The notes beneath the pieces were generated by a model. That model worked only from the letters and a program-made list of their open reading frames with translations. It did not search any database and was not told the origin of the DNA. A stretch of DNA of 64,000 nt from Lithodes maja (lineage: Eukaryota > Arthropoda > Malacostraca > Decapoda > Lithodidae), in the NCBI GenBank assembly GCA_037953745.1, contig JBAKBP010006620.1, forward strand, positions 1 through 64,000. Reading direction: 5' to 3'. Position 1 is the first letter of the stretch, and every line of letters starts with the position of its first letter. Shown here in pieces: positions 51,194 through 62,359 of the stretch. A program made the position numbers and the translations under genes.

Positions 51194-52830
51194 TGACGTT
51201 AACCACTCCGTTAGAACCGCATGGCTTGTCCTACAGTGACTTGCTAGGATCACCAGGGCAGTGGATGTGGCTACAGTTGGTGTATTGTTGTGTGCTTTAT
51301 TTCATATGAAAGCTTGTGTCATATTTTCACCCATGTCAAGGCTTTATATATTTAATTGCAAAGTATATGTTTTATCATTAAGTAGTAATGATAGAATTTG
51401 AAAGAGAGAGAGAGAGAGTAGAACAGAGTGTGGGGAGGCACGCAGTGTTTTGCTATACTCGATGACGTCATAGCTGGCTGGCCTCGTGGGGATTCGTTGG
51501 AGGAGTTTTTTACCATGCTTGGTGACGTCATGTTTGGCTAGCTTCTTTAGCATTGGCTAGAGGACTTGTTACCACTTTTCCTACGCGGTTCGAACTAGTG
51601 CTAGTATATATACAGCTCTCTCGCTACTCTCTCCCTCAGATCTGGTTTCTAGAATGCATCCCTCTTATCCCTTTGATACCTGTCCTCCTTCTGCACCTGA
51701 GAACCTTTTCCTTGGCCTATCTCTCTCATTTTCCATATCTTTCACCACCTTTTATTAATATTATACCCCCTCTGGTTAACTCTGCATAATCAGCTTCATG
51801 CTGGCCAGTTGTATTGTGCGTTAAGGTCTTATATAATCCATGTATGTTAGTTGTTAAGATAAGTTGATCACGAAGCATTGGTTGGCATTCATATTGTTCA
51901 GTACCGCTTCCTATAATTATTAGTGTTCTGCTGGATTAGATAATGCTAGACTAGGAGTCTGATACTATAAGGTATTGTTTCCGATGAGTGCTGGCTTTAG
52001 TTAAAAGCTGCACGACATACCTGAGAACTGGAGTTGATTGGGTAAATTCTAGTCTGTGTGCCATTGAGAGTAGAGCATGCACGAATGAGGGCTTTTTGCC
52101 TATACCATTCAGCACTGTTCTAGGCTCGGTTGTTTGTCTTTGAGGTACGCCAGGAGAACGCTTAATACTTCGGTATTAAGGTTTCTCAAGAGAGCTACCC
52201 TTCCCTATAACGTAATATTTGACGCACAGACTTGAGATTTGCACTAGGCTATGCGGCATGCCATGCGCACCAGTATCTCGTATCATTGACTGTAGCTAGA
52301 CTTTATCAGTCATAGTAGACATTAAGTATATTAAACCAATTACTCTTATTATGCATACCCGTTTATGATTACACAAGCATTTCACTGCCTAGTTTGATGT
52401 ATTGAGACACAAACGACTTAGGCTCTTTTTGTTGATAGGAATACTGCATTGTCGTGGCGATTATTATTATTGTTGTAGCGTTTAGGATATTCTTGGCTCC
52501 GACTGCATTATATATCCTGCCTTTTTGTGTGCATAGCCTGCACGAGCATTGTTCCGCTGTCTGCCTGTTTCGGTTCCATTTCCGATTCGAGCATCTTGAT
52601 AGCATCTAACATTTAAAGAAGATTCCTTGTTGGTGTTGAAGGACTTTAGTGCACTTTCTTTCATGCAGGAGTGCCTGACATTTATTGATTAAAGTAACGT
52701 AAGCTGTAACTTCCCTTACCATCTTACTTTGCATACCATAACCAAGCACCTTCGGTAATAGGTAGTAATAGGCTGTTTTCACATAACATTAAGCCTAGAG
52801 TAGACGCACATTTATTGAGAGTTTGATAAC
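51194..52830 (+). repeat. Gmr1-like 5' LTR, portion matched to 3' LTR
   Basis: Matches 62360-64000 with about 2-3% differences and a 22-bp indel near 51324. It begins TGACGTTAACC. A TATA-like AGTATATATACAGC is at 51603-51616. The LTR continues past 52830, is split by an RTE of about 3.1-3.2 kb, and ends TAACA at 56118. Confidence 0.88.
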
Positions 52831-52989
52831 CTTTTATTGCATATAGAACTTTGGAAAGTATTTGTGTTCTTTGTTCACTGGGAATATACATCAGAGGTTG
52901 GATCTAGCGCTTTCCGTTGTAGCATTTATGCCATTACTAGTCCAATGAATAAGAGCCCTGGGCTTGCGACCCCCACCCGGAAAAAATAT

Positions 52990-55900
52990 CTAAGCAAAAA
53001 AAAACGAACGAACAGCCTCGGATGCGGACGGAACCAACGTTGACGAACCACGACCGACTAAGGACATGCCTTCGGACATTCTGAGAATGGCTACATGGAA
53101 TGTTAGTGGCATGAATGATGGCACAAAAGAGAGAGAGGTTCTGGAAGTGTTAGTGAATGCCAGGCTGGATGTATGTGGAATGACAGAGACCAAATAGAAA
53201 GGTTCAGATGTGAGAGAGTGGGAGTGTGGAATGGGTGTGTGTGCTGGAGTGAGTGAAGGAACAGCGAGAGAAGGTGCATGTTTGTTTGTAAGTAGCAAAT
53301 GGAAGGAATGTGTAAGAGAGTATGGGTCTGTGGGTTCAAGGATTGTGTGGGTGAGAATGAAAGTAGGAATACAAACGTGGGTAATTGTATGTGTGTATGC
53401 CCCGACAGAGGATATACTTGAAAGAAAGAAAGAGGAGTTCTGGATGAATGTGGAGGCGTGCCTGGAGAAGTTTGACAAGAACGAAAGAATATTTCTGATT
53501 GGGGATATGAATGGTAAGGTGGGTGATAGGAAAGTTGAGGGAGTGGTGGGAGGGTGGGGGGTACCATCAGAGGTGAATGGGAATGGTAGTGCACTTGTGG
53601 AAGTATGTGTGGGGAGGAGGCTGTGGATAGCCAACACCTTCTTCCGACACAGAATGATCCACAGGTACACGTGGAAACGGATGTTGACGATGAAGGATAA
53701 GACAGTGGTGGAACGAAAGTCATTGATTGATTATGTATGTGTGGATGAACGAATGAAGAAATCTGTGATGGATGCTAGGGTGTATAGGGGTATTGGAGGG
53801 GGTCTGTCTGATCATTATGTAGTGGTAGCTAAGGTTAGGATACAAAAGAAGTGGGTGAGGAGAGCGGGAGGGAGGCGAGAGGAGGGTGGAATGGTGAGGA
53901 GGGTGGAGAGGTTGCAGGAGGAGGAAGTCAGGGAGGAGTACAGGAGAGCAGTGGAAAGACGACTAGGTGGGTTCGACCTGGAAGTTATGGAGGAAGTGGA
54001 GGAGATGAGCAAGGTGTTTAAGGATGAGATCTGTGCAGCATGTGAGGAGGTGTGTGGAGTGAGGAGAAGAGGGAGGGGAGTGAAAGGTACAGCATGGTGG
54101 ACAGAAGAGGTAAGAATAGCTGTGGAAGAAAAGAAGAAAGCATATAGAGAGTGGTTGGGTAGTAGAGGGAATGAAGATTCCGAGAGACAGAAACGAGCGA
54201 GGTACGTGGAGAGTAAGAGGGTGGTGAAGAGAGTAGTGAAGGAAAGTAAGAGAAGAGTAGATGAGGAATTTGGAAGGAATCTGAGTGTAAAATGGAGGGA
54301 GAGTAAGAAACTGTTCTGGAAAGAAGTCAAGAAAGTTAGGGAAGGTAGCAAGGGAAACAGTAAGGGTGTGAAAGATAAGAATGGGAGAATGCTAGCCGAG
54401 AAGCAAGAGAGAGTCGAAAGATGGAGGGAGTACTTCAGTGAGTTGCTAAATGAAAGGAATGAAGAGCCAGCAAACATAGCTGGATATGGTATGGGAGGGA
54501 GAAGAAGAGAAGTAGTGGAGGAGGAGGTGGGGATCAGGAGGTCAGAAGTGTGGGAAGCCATGAAAAGAGTGAAGTTGGGGAAAGCACCAGGAACAGATGG
54601 AGTGTGTGGGGAAATGTTGAGGTATGGTGGTGAGATAGTGATAGAATGGGTATGGAAAATGTGCAAACTAGCATGGGAGAAGGGGAGTGCACCCGATGAC
54701 TGGAAGACTGGCATAATAGTCCCCCTATATAAGGGCAAAGGGGAAAGAGGAGTGTGTGGTAACCACCGAGGAATATGTCTTCTAAGCGTAGTAGGGAAGG
54801 TATACAGTAGGGTAGTGATTGAGAGAGTGAGAGTGAGAACGGAGAAATGGATAGGCGACGAGCAGGGAGGCTTTAGGAAGGGAAGAGGATGTGTAGATCA
54901 GATTTTTACCCTGAATTGTGTTGTGGAGAAGTATCTGGAGAAGAAACAAAAGGTGTATGTTGCCTTTATGGACTTGGAGAAGGCCTATGACAGAGTGGAT
55001 AGAGAAGGTTTGTGGAAAGTACTTAGAATATACGGAGTAGAGGGCAAGTTGCTGAAAGCAGTGAAGAGCATGTATGAGGGTGCAAAGGCGGCAGTACGTG
55101 TGGAGAGTGAGCAGAGCGAGTTCTTTGACCTGAATGTTGGTTTGAAACAGGGGTGTGTGATGTCCCCGTGGTTGTTTACTGTATATATGGATGGAGTTAT
55201 GAAAGAAATACTATCAAGAGCAGTGGATGTTGGTGTATCGCTGAAAAGGGAGGGAATTGAGTGGAAGCTACCTATACTGCTGTTTGTGGATGATACAGTT
55301 CTGATGAGTGATAATGAATGGGAGTTGCAGGGTCTGGTAAATGAGTTTGGAACAGTGTGCGAAAAACGGAATTTGAAGGTAAATACGGGGAAGAGCAAGG
55401 TTATGGTCTTCGAAAGGGGTGAAGTCACAGAGTGTGAGGTGAAGCTGAACGGTCAGGCTATGGAGATCGTCAAATCTTTTAAGTATCTGGGCAGTGTGTT
55501 GAGTAAAGATGGGACTATGGATGAAGAGGTGCGGGAGAGGGTACAACAGGGGAAGAGGGTTGTAGGAACGCTAAAAGCAGTAACAAGAAATAGGGTGGTC
55601 AGTATGGAAGTGAAGAAGTCCTTGCATGACAGTGTGGTAATCCCGACACTGACTTACGGAAGCGAAGCATGGACGTTGGTTGAGAGACTCAGACCAAGAG
55701 TGAGAGCAGTGGAAATGAATTACTTAAGGAGTGCGTGCGGAATTACATGGAGGGATAGACAGACTAATGAGGAAGTAAGAAGGAGGTGTGGTGTGGAGGT
55801 AGATGTGCTGGAAAGTGTGAAAAGGAACAACTTGAGATGGTTCGGCCATATGGAACGTATGGAAAGCGAGAGAATGACTAAGAGGGTGTACGAGAGCGAG

Positions 55901-56096
55901 GTGGAGGGACAGAGGGGGAGAGGTAGACCGAATATGAGGTGGAAGGATGGAGTGAGGAACTACATGAATGAAGGCGGTGCTGGTTGGGGGGAGGGGCGTC
56001 GACTGACTGGGGACAGAGGTGCATGGGGGCGGTTCGTTCGTGGCCACCCCTTCGGGGATCACGGCGTCAGGCAATAGATAGATAGATAGATAGATA
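52990..56096 (+). mobile_element. RTE-like LINE, nearly intact, in Gmr1-like LTR
   Basis: A single-ORF LINE with a (GATA)n tail at 56076-56096. The 5' boundary falls between about 52840 and 52994 and I could not place it. A short 5' leader precedes the ORF. It interrupts the last tens of bases of the Gmr1-like 5' LTR. Confidence 0.85.
53021..56077 (+). pseudogene. RTE-like ORF: APE endonuclease and RT, one stop codon
   Basis: The frame is open from 52994; the first ATG is at 53066, giving 1003 codons. The only break is TAG at 53195-53197. Numbered from 53066: endonuclease start 'MATWNVSGMN' near residue 9, 'IFLIGDMNGKVG' with Asp147, and 'LSDHYVVV' with Asp249-His250; RT blocks 'GKAPGTDGVCGEML', 'IIVPLYKGKGERG', 'VAFMDLEKAYDRVD', 'GLKQGCVMSPWLFTVY' and F-V-D-D at 740-743; a C-terminal 'LRWFGHMERM' tail and 'WKDGVRNYM'. 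A TGG to TAG change would explain the stop. It may be a recent copy, and it resembles the truncated RTE at 32217. Confidence 0.92.
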
Positions 56097-56113
56097 TATT
56101 TAAACCTCAGTCG

Positions 56114-56140
56114 TAACAAATGGCGACCTTACCTAGGATT
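56114..56140 (+). promoter_or_regulatory. Gmr1-like LTR end and primer-binding site
   Basis: The LTR ends TAACA at 56118 and TGGCGACCTTACCTAGGA starts at 56121, a normal spacing of a few bases. It shares its first eight bases with the LTR-A site. Confidence 0.75.
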
Positions 56141-56335
56141 TGGTGAACCTACATTTATTAGCGGGGAACATTTGTTGTTTTGGGGAATATTTTGCGGGGA
56201 TCAGCAAGAATAATTTTGTTTTGCAACATAGTATAGCCCTTGAGTATTTCCGAGAATTTTTGTGTGTATATTGAGGTATAAGAGTTTGGGGTGCTTCTTT
56301 TCTGAATATTGAGGTGGGAAATTTTTGTGAGCATC

Positions 56336-56378
56336 ATGTCTTATACCGGATCAGAGGAGAATGGAGACACAATAAATA
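56336..56378 (+). pseudogene. gag: Gmr1-like gag start
   Basis: ATG at 56336 begins a frame of about 14 codons ('MSYTGSEENGDTIN') before an RTE fragment interrupts at about 56380. Gag resumes at about 57098 in another frame. Confidence 0.6.
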
Positions 56379-56379
56379 G

Positions 56380-57094
56380 AGAAATTTGAGTGCGTAGTGT
56401 GCAAAGGCGAGCTTGTGTTAAGTGATGATCCTGTGGCTGTGAATTTTGGAAATGAGTCTTTGGAGCTGGTGAACAAGTTTTGTTACCTAGGAGATACCAT
56501 CTCTGCCGGTGGTGGGGCTGATGCTGCCACTGTTGCTAGAATTAGGTGTGGCTGGGGGAAGTTCAGAGAATTGATGCCAATCCTAACCATGAAAAGAATG
56601 CCTCTCCCCCTGAAGGGAAAGGTGTATGCCTCATGTGTTAGAAGTGCAATGACGTATGCCTCAGAAACATGGGCCGTTAAAGTAGAGGATGTCAACAGAA
56701 TGGAGCGTAATGAGATGAGAATGGTGAGATGGATGTGTGGGGCCAGGCTACAGGATAGAATAACAAATGTTGAGCTGAGGAGAAGTTTAGGTATAAAGAG
56801 TATTAGCGAGGTGATGCGTACAAGTAGACTGGGATGGTATGGACATGTGGAGAGAATGGATGAACAAAATTGGGTGAAAAAATGCAGGTCTGTGATTGTG
56901 GAGGGAGCTGCACCAAGGGGTGGACCGAGGAAGACCTGGGATCGGACTATACGCGCCGATCTCAAATCCAAGAACTTGACAAGTGAAGCAGCCCTTAACA
57001 GGGTTGCCTGGAATGCCGCCATTAGGACAAGAGACTGAAACTGCACTTATGTGTGGAACACTCAGTCTTAAAATTTTATGTATGTATGTATGTA
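56380..57094 (+). pseudogene. second RTE-like LINE fragment in Gmr1-like gag
   Basis: Encodes the C-terminal portion of an RTE-like RT (56397-57038): 'LVNKFCYLGDTISAGGGADAA', 'YASETWAVKVEDVNRMERNEMRM', 'LGWYGHVERMDEQNWVKK' and 'GGPRKTWDRTIRADL'. The 3' tail is (TATG)n at 57078-57094. The palm and endonuclease are absent. It is a different subfamily from the RTE at 53 kb (tail TATG rather than GATA). Confidence 0.88.
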
Positions 57095-58158
57095 CAGTAC
57101 GTAATGTCGAAACTGAGGAACAGCAGTATGATGAAAGGGTTAATCAGGTGAACTGTGAGGAGGATGCTAGGATATTTTTGCAATGGCCTGTTACTGCCGA
57201 GCGGTTAGAGGGTATGGATCGGTACGGTCTTCAATGCCTGGCCACAGCTATCGGTCATGCGGGTAATAGCAGCATGACCAGGGATAACTTGATAACGTGT
57301 GTACTGGGCAGGGTGACTGGTGAGCGAGATGGGTTGAGTGCTCAGAGCCCTTCGGCCATGCTTCCCCTACACTCGACTCCCAGCCATCCCAGTGGTTTGC
57401 CGACCCCGGGTACGCTTCCACAGTTGGGTGGTGACTGGCAGGGTGGGTTGCCCATGGGGGGACCACCGGTAATTTCAAACATTGTAGCACCTTCACCTCC
57501 TCCAGGGTTAACTCCAGAATTATTGTATCAGCTCGAATTAGCTAAGATTCAACAGCAACAAAGGGCAGGTGAGCAGCAAATAGAGCTAGCAAAAATCCAA
57601 GCTGAGTCGACTAGGTACTGTGCCGACAGGGACGTAGAGAAGTCGCGAGTAGAGACAACGGGACAGCGACTTGGGGCTGGTAACCGTGCTTATGATCAAT
57701 CTCTCTCGCACTTATTGAAACTGGTCCCGGTGTTTGATGAGAGTGGTGTAACAGAATTTTTCGCACGCTTTGAGAAGAAGTGCCAGGAACACCAGTGGCC
57801 AGAGAATAAATGGGCAGCACTTGTATCCTCTAGATTAATAGGCAAGGGTCTTAAAGCCTATGATGCGTTACCTTTGGAGTCATGTATTGTGTATGAGGAT
57901 CTCAAGGAGGCTGTCCTGAGGGCTTACGAACTGCAACCAGAAACGTACCGTTTGAAGTTCCGGGGTGTAACTAAGGGAAGAGATAGCACCTTTTTGGAAC
58001 ACGCCCGGGACTTGTCCGATGCTATGGGGAACTGGCTCCGATCTGAGAGGGTAACAACATTTGATGGAATTAAGCAGTTAATGATGTTGGAGCAGTTCTT
58101 TAAGAGCATGGGCGGTGATCTAACTTTGAACTTAAAGGAGAAAACCCAAGAACTCTAG
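57095..58158 (+). pseudogene. gag: Gmr1-like gag
   Basis: After the RTE tail the frame carries an N-terminal 'QCLATAIGHAGNSSMTRDNLI' segment, a Pro/Gly-rich linker, a long Gln/Glu-rich helix ('ELLYQLELAKIQQQQRAGEQQIELAKI', likely coiled coil), and a retroviral Gag/SCAN-like capsid block ('FFARFEKKCQEHQWPENKWAALVSSRLIGKG' through 'LMMLEQFFKSM'). It stops at TAG 58156-58158 because of a 2-bp insertion (CT) near 58154; the same protein continues in the next frame. It forms the particle shell. Confidence 0.85.
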
Positions 58159-58925
58159 TCGAAGCAGCAGAAATGGCTGATCTACGGCTGTCGTTGATTC
58201 GGGGTTGCGGGTCCTCACAGAAGTACGATGCAAGTGCTAAGGACCGTTATCCTCCCCCTCCCCGTAGCAATGACACATTTAAACATAAGAGCAATGAAAC
58301 TAAAACTGAATCCAAACCTAACACCACGCCGTATAAGAAAAGTCAGGGGCCTTTTACATCACAGTATAAGCCGAAACCGAAATTTATGTGTTTTAAGTGC
58401 CACAAGGAGGGTCATAAAGCAAATGAGTGCCCTAGTCGACCTCCTCCGGCAGCCGTGTCTTTTGCTCACAGCATTGGAGTGTTCAAGAGGACATCGGAGT
58501 TTGTTAGAGGCAATTCTTCCGAGGTAAATACACTGCCAGTGCAGAAGGATCCGGAAGGCTTATTCCCTGTCCGTGATGCCTTTAGTGACCACAGGGGACT
58601 CGGTTGTGTGGAGTGGGGGGGTAGAAGACATGAGGTGAGAATTTTGCGTGACACTGGGGCATCGCAAACATTGTTGAGGAATTTCACTGGTAAACCTGTA
58701 AATACGGCGCGGGTGGTTGTGGTTCAGGGGGTTAATGCAACAAGGTCATACCCGCTTGTAAGAATGAAGATGGAAGTTGATGGTGTGACTCGTGACCTGG
58801 ATGTAGGAATTGTGGAGAAGTTACCTGTTGGGGGCGTCGACCTCCTTCTCGGCAACGACTTTGTGGGGCCTACTTCTGAGGCTCCACCCTTAGAAGGAGG
58901 GTTGCCCAGAAGCCGGCCGACGTGA
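58159..58925 (+). pseudogene. Gmr1-like zinc knuckle and protease
   Basis: In order: residual gag tail, one CCHC knuckle ('CFKCHKEGHKANEC'), then an aspartic protease with 'ILRDTGASQTLL' (D-T-G active site) and 'VDLLLGNDFVG' as the second structural block. The frame ends at about 58918 in 'PRSRPT', after which the next frame begins. The protease active site is conserved. Confidence 0.88.
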
Positions 58926-59287
58926 GTAGGGAGGAGCAGGAGTGGGTTGAGAAGTGTCAGGTGCAACCTATGGCGTGTGTTGTCACCAGATCTCTTGCGT
59001 CCAGGAAGTCACATTCTGGTCAACAGTCTTTAGACAAGCGGAGGAAAGGTACCGAGAAGGTGTTGAAAGTTGATGCGGTTGAGAGTTTAGCATCAACGGA
59101 CATTCTCGGGGACTCATTATTAGGACCAATTTTCGAGTCTGGAGAAGACCCATTAACTGTTAGTAAGAAGGCAGAGGATGGGCTTAAAAAGACGAAGAGA
59201 CAGCAACGATACACAGAGAGAGAGCAACGGGAGGCTAAATTCAGTGTAGGAGGGGGGCATGAGTTGTTTCGCAAACACTTAGATTAG
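58922..59287 (+). pseudogene. pol: Gmr1-like pol, protease-integrase linker
   Basis: 122 codons, starting 'SREEQEWVEKCQVQPMACVVTRS' (a linker type that follows protease) and charged throughout. TAG at 59285-59287 stops it, but the identical frame continues to 61369. It is therefore a single nonsense change in the pol frame. Confidence 0.75.
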
Positions 59288-61369
59288 CTTGTTCCTTCGG
59301 ACATTCGTAAGTTGCAATTAGAAGACCCGGAGGTTCTTGAATGTGGTACCGGTGCTGTCGAGTTGGAGGAGGACAGTGATGCACAGTCGGGAGATTTTGT
59401 TTTCATAGATGGCATACTGTACCGGCGATTCCAAGATCCGCAGAGGAATTGGGAGGGGGGGTCAGGAGAGGTAGACCAGCTGGTCGTGCCAAGGGTTTGC
59501 AGGGTAAGCCTACTTAGGTTGGCCCATGATGTACCACTGGCGGGACATCTGGGTGTCCGTAAGACGGTTGCAGCCTTGGGGAAATTATTTTGGTGGCCTG
59601 GTCTGAGAGCACAAGTTGTGTCATGGGTGGCAATGTGTGATGTGTGTCAGATGGTTGGCAAACCAAATCAGAGCATTCCTAAGGCGCCGTTACACCCCAT
59701 TCCTGTCAGTGGGCCTCCCTTTAGTAAGGTTATAGTGGATATGGTTGGCCCCCTTCCCCCTACAAGTGCCGAAAACAAGTTTCTCCTGACCATCATGGAT
59801 GTAGCAACAAGGTACCCTGACGCGTACCCTATGAGAAATTGGTCAGCGAAGACGGTGGTCCGAAACTTGCTAGTGTATTTTTCCCGGTATAGTTACCCGC
59901 AGGAGATTCAGTCAGACCAAGGATCCAACTTCACTTCTAACCTCTTTGTTCAAACTATGCAGCAGCATGGGATTGTTACGGTTGTGTCATCTGCGTATCA
60001 TCCGGAGAGCCAGGGTGTGTTAGAGCGATGGCACTCGACCTTAAAATCTATGCTTCGTTGTTATTGTTATCTGGAGATGGCTGGCCGTAATTTGACTAGC
60101 TCTCAGGCCCTCATGAAGGACAGGTACGACCTCAAGGTTAAACTCAGGGAATTTCACGTGGGTCAGGAGGTGTTGATTCTACTGCCCCTTGTAGGTCACC
60201 CCTTATCCGCGAAGTACACTGGTCCTTATAGGGTGGTTGAGAAGCTATCGGACCTGGATTACTTGGTAGCCACTCCAGACAGACATAAGCGCAATCAGTT
60301 ATGTCACGTTAATCTTATGAAGGAGTATGTGAGGCACCCCCTTGAGCCTCTCACTGTGCCTGTGATGACGTTTAGCAGTCAAGGTGGAGAAGGAGAACGG
60401 GACAGTCAAGCTCAGGTAGAGGATAACTGGGATCATCATGTCTCTGCGAACCAGTGGGCGGGGAACACGAACCAGGCGGCTCAGGAAGCGTTGCAACACT
60501 TACCTGAGCATCAGCGTGTGGCTGTGGAGCGCCTGTTCGGTTCATACCCCTCTGTTTTCGCGGAGCACCCAGGCCTCACTACCCTAGAGGTGCACGACGT
60601 GGACGTAGGAGACCACCCCCCTTTCAAGTCAGTTCCCTATAGGGTGCCCCCTATTAAACTGCCGGCCCTCCGGGCGGAGTTGGAGTATATGTTAACAAGG
60701 GGGCTGATTGAGAAGGGGGTGGTGAAGTGGACATCGCCCATCACGCTGCAACCAAAACCGGATGGTAAGGTGCGATTCTGTGTAGACTACAGACGGTTAA
60801 ACGGTTTGATGCCCACCAACCCATACCCTCTTCCTCGGGTCGACGACTGTGTGGACAAGATAGGCAATGCAAAGTACCTAACCAAGGTGGACTTGGTTAA
60901 GGGATACTGGCAGGTGCCCTTGTCCGAACGAGCGAAAGAGGTATGTGGTTTTGTGGTAGATGGTGCTACCTACCGCTGTAACGTGATGCCTTATGGCCTA
61001 AAGAACGCACCCGCTACCTTTCAGAGTTTGATGAATGATATAACGGCAGACATTCCTAATTGCACAGTATACCTCGATGATGTTATTATCTATGACAACA
61101 GCTTTAAGAGTCATTGTGAGCACGTAGAACTCCTGTTCAAGAGGCTTAGTGAGGCTGGCTTGGTGGTCAACCTGGCAAAGTGTGATTTCGTGCGGGCATC
61201 CGTGCAGTATCTTGGGTTCATGGTGGGGTTGGGTCAGGTGTGCCCCTCACAGAACAAGATAGCTGCGATTGATCACTTTCCCCGGCCGGCCACCAAGAAG
61301 CAGATCATGAGGTTCTTAGGTATGATCGGATACTACAGACGCTTCATTAAGGGGTACTCTACGTGCTAG
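59288..61369 (+). pseudogene. pol: Gmr1-like integrase followed by RT
   Basis: Open for about 690 codons. Numbered from 59312: integrase finger H72, H79, C109, C112; catalytic D143, D202, E238 with 35 residues between D202 and E238; a GPF-like C-terminal region around 296-330 ('KYTGPYRVVEKL'). Then RT: 'FCVDYRRLNGL' 489-499, 'KVDLVKGYWQVP' with D527, 'GLKNAPATFQSLM', Y-L-D-D 587-590. About 70-90 residues that normally follow the integrase Glu are missing near residues 253-262. The frame is lost at 61369 by one base, then continues in the next. All catalytic residues are kept. Confidence 0.92.
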
Positions 61370-61884
61370 CACCTCTGACAGATCTTTTAGCGAAGGATAA
61401 GAAATTCAAATGGGCGCCTGAGTGTGAGAAGGCGTTTAGAGTAGTAAAACACCTGTTGTGCACTCACCCGATCCTCAGGGCCCCTGACTTTAGCCTACCT
61501 TTCCAACTAGCAACGGATGCTAGTGGTGTGAGGGCTGGTGCCATCCTTATGCAAAAGGACGATGATGGGCTGGAACATCCTGTTAGTTTCTACTCGAAGA
61601 AGTTCAATTCACCCCAAAAGAACTACTCTGTTGTTGAGAAAGAGCTGCTGGCAATTGTACTTGCACTGAGGCATTTCGAGGTCTATGTTCCAGCCTATGG
61701 TCCAGTCGTTGTAATTTACACAGATCATCACCCTCTCAAGTTTTTTAACCAGTTTCACAATCGGAATATGAGGCTGACCAGGTGGTCGCTAATGTTACAG
61801 GAATAAAACCTGGACATACGCCATATTGCCGGTTGTGACAACGTGATTGCAGATTGTCTTTCGAGGGTAGATGATCCTGGGTAG
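61363..61884 (+). pseudogene. pol: Gmr1-like RT end and RNase H
   Basis: Begins 'LAPLTDLLAK' right after the RT, then RNase H: 'QLATDASGVRAGAILMQ' (first Asp), 'VVEKELLAIVLALR' (Glu), 'IYTDHHPLKFF' (Asp). TAA at 61804-61806 interrupts, and the same frame goes on to 'ADCLSRVDD' and a natural TAG at 61882-61884. No integrase follows, which confirms the rearranged order. Confidence 0.9.
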
Positions 61885-62359
61885 ATTGACACATAGGTAG
61901 CCTCCTGCTTTAGTTTGAATAGTATTTTGCGCTTGGTGCTTGTTGGCTCGCGGTTGTAGCCCAGCGTATTGGGTCGTAAAGCAAGAGTTGAGCGTTTGGT
62001 ATAGAAGAAAAAACTAGGCTTGCCCCTATAGTGCAGCCGAAATAAACAAATTAAAAACATAAAAATCAAATAAAAACTCTTTCTTTGATAGTTGAATTTG
62101 TTCAGTATGTTATAGCAGTAATTCTGAGTTGCACTCCTCTCAGAATGCTGGGCTAGAGAAGCTCGCTCTTGAGGAGCATAACTACATATGATTTAACCTA
62201 TTGTGTTGGGGAGGGTTATAATTTTGTAAAATGTTTTGTTGAGAACTGTGCCAGATATTTTACTGCCGCTGGGTGATGGGAAGTAGAGATATAGCATGGG
62301 TTCTAACAATCAGATTTTTGTGAGCCTTGGGCCTCTGAGAAAAATCTTGGGGGGGGGGG
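61885..62359 (+). other. Gmr1-like 3' leader with polypurine tract
   Basis: Non-coding sequence after pol. The last bases before the 3' LTR are an 11-base G run (62349-62359), which would serve as polypurine tract. No env-like frame is present. Confidence 0.7.

Noticed and set aside
53103..54738. Long minus-strand frames opposite the RTE ORF (up to 307 codons)
   Set aside because: They are antisense shadows of the purine-rich RTE coding strand, low in complexity and rich in Ser/Leu/Pro.
56983..57094. Start of the 56983-58158 frame as Gag N-terminus
   Set aside because: It is the RTE fragment's C-terminus, 3' UTR and tail read in another frame.
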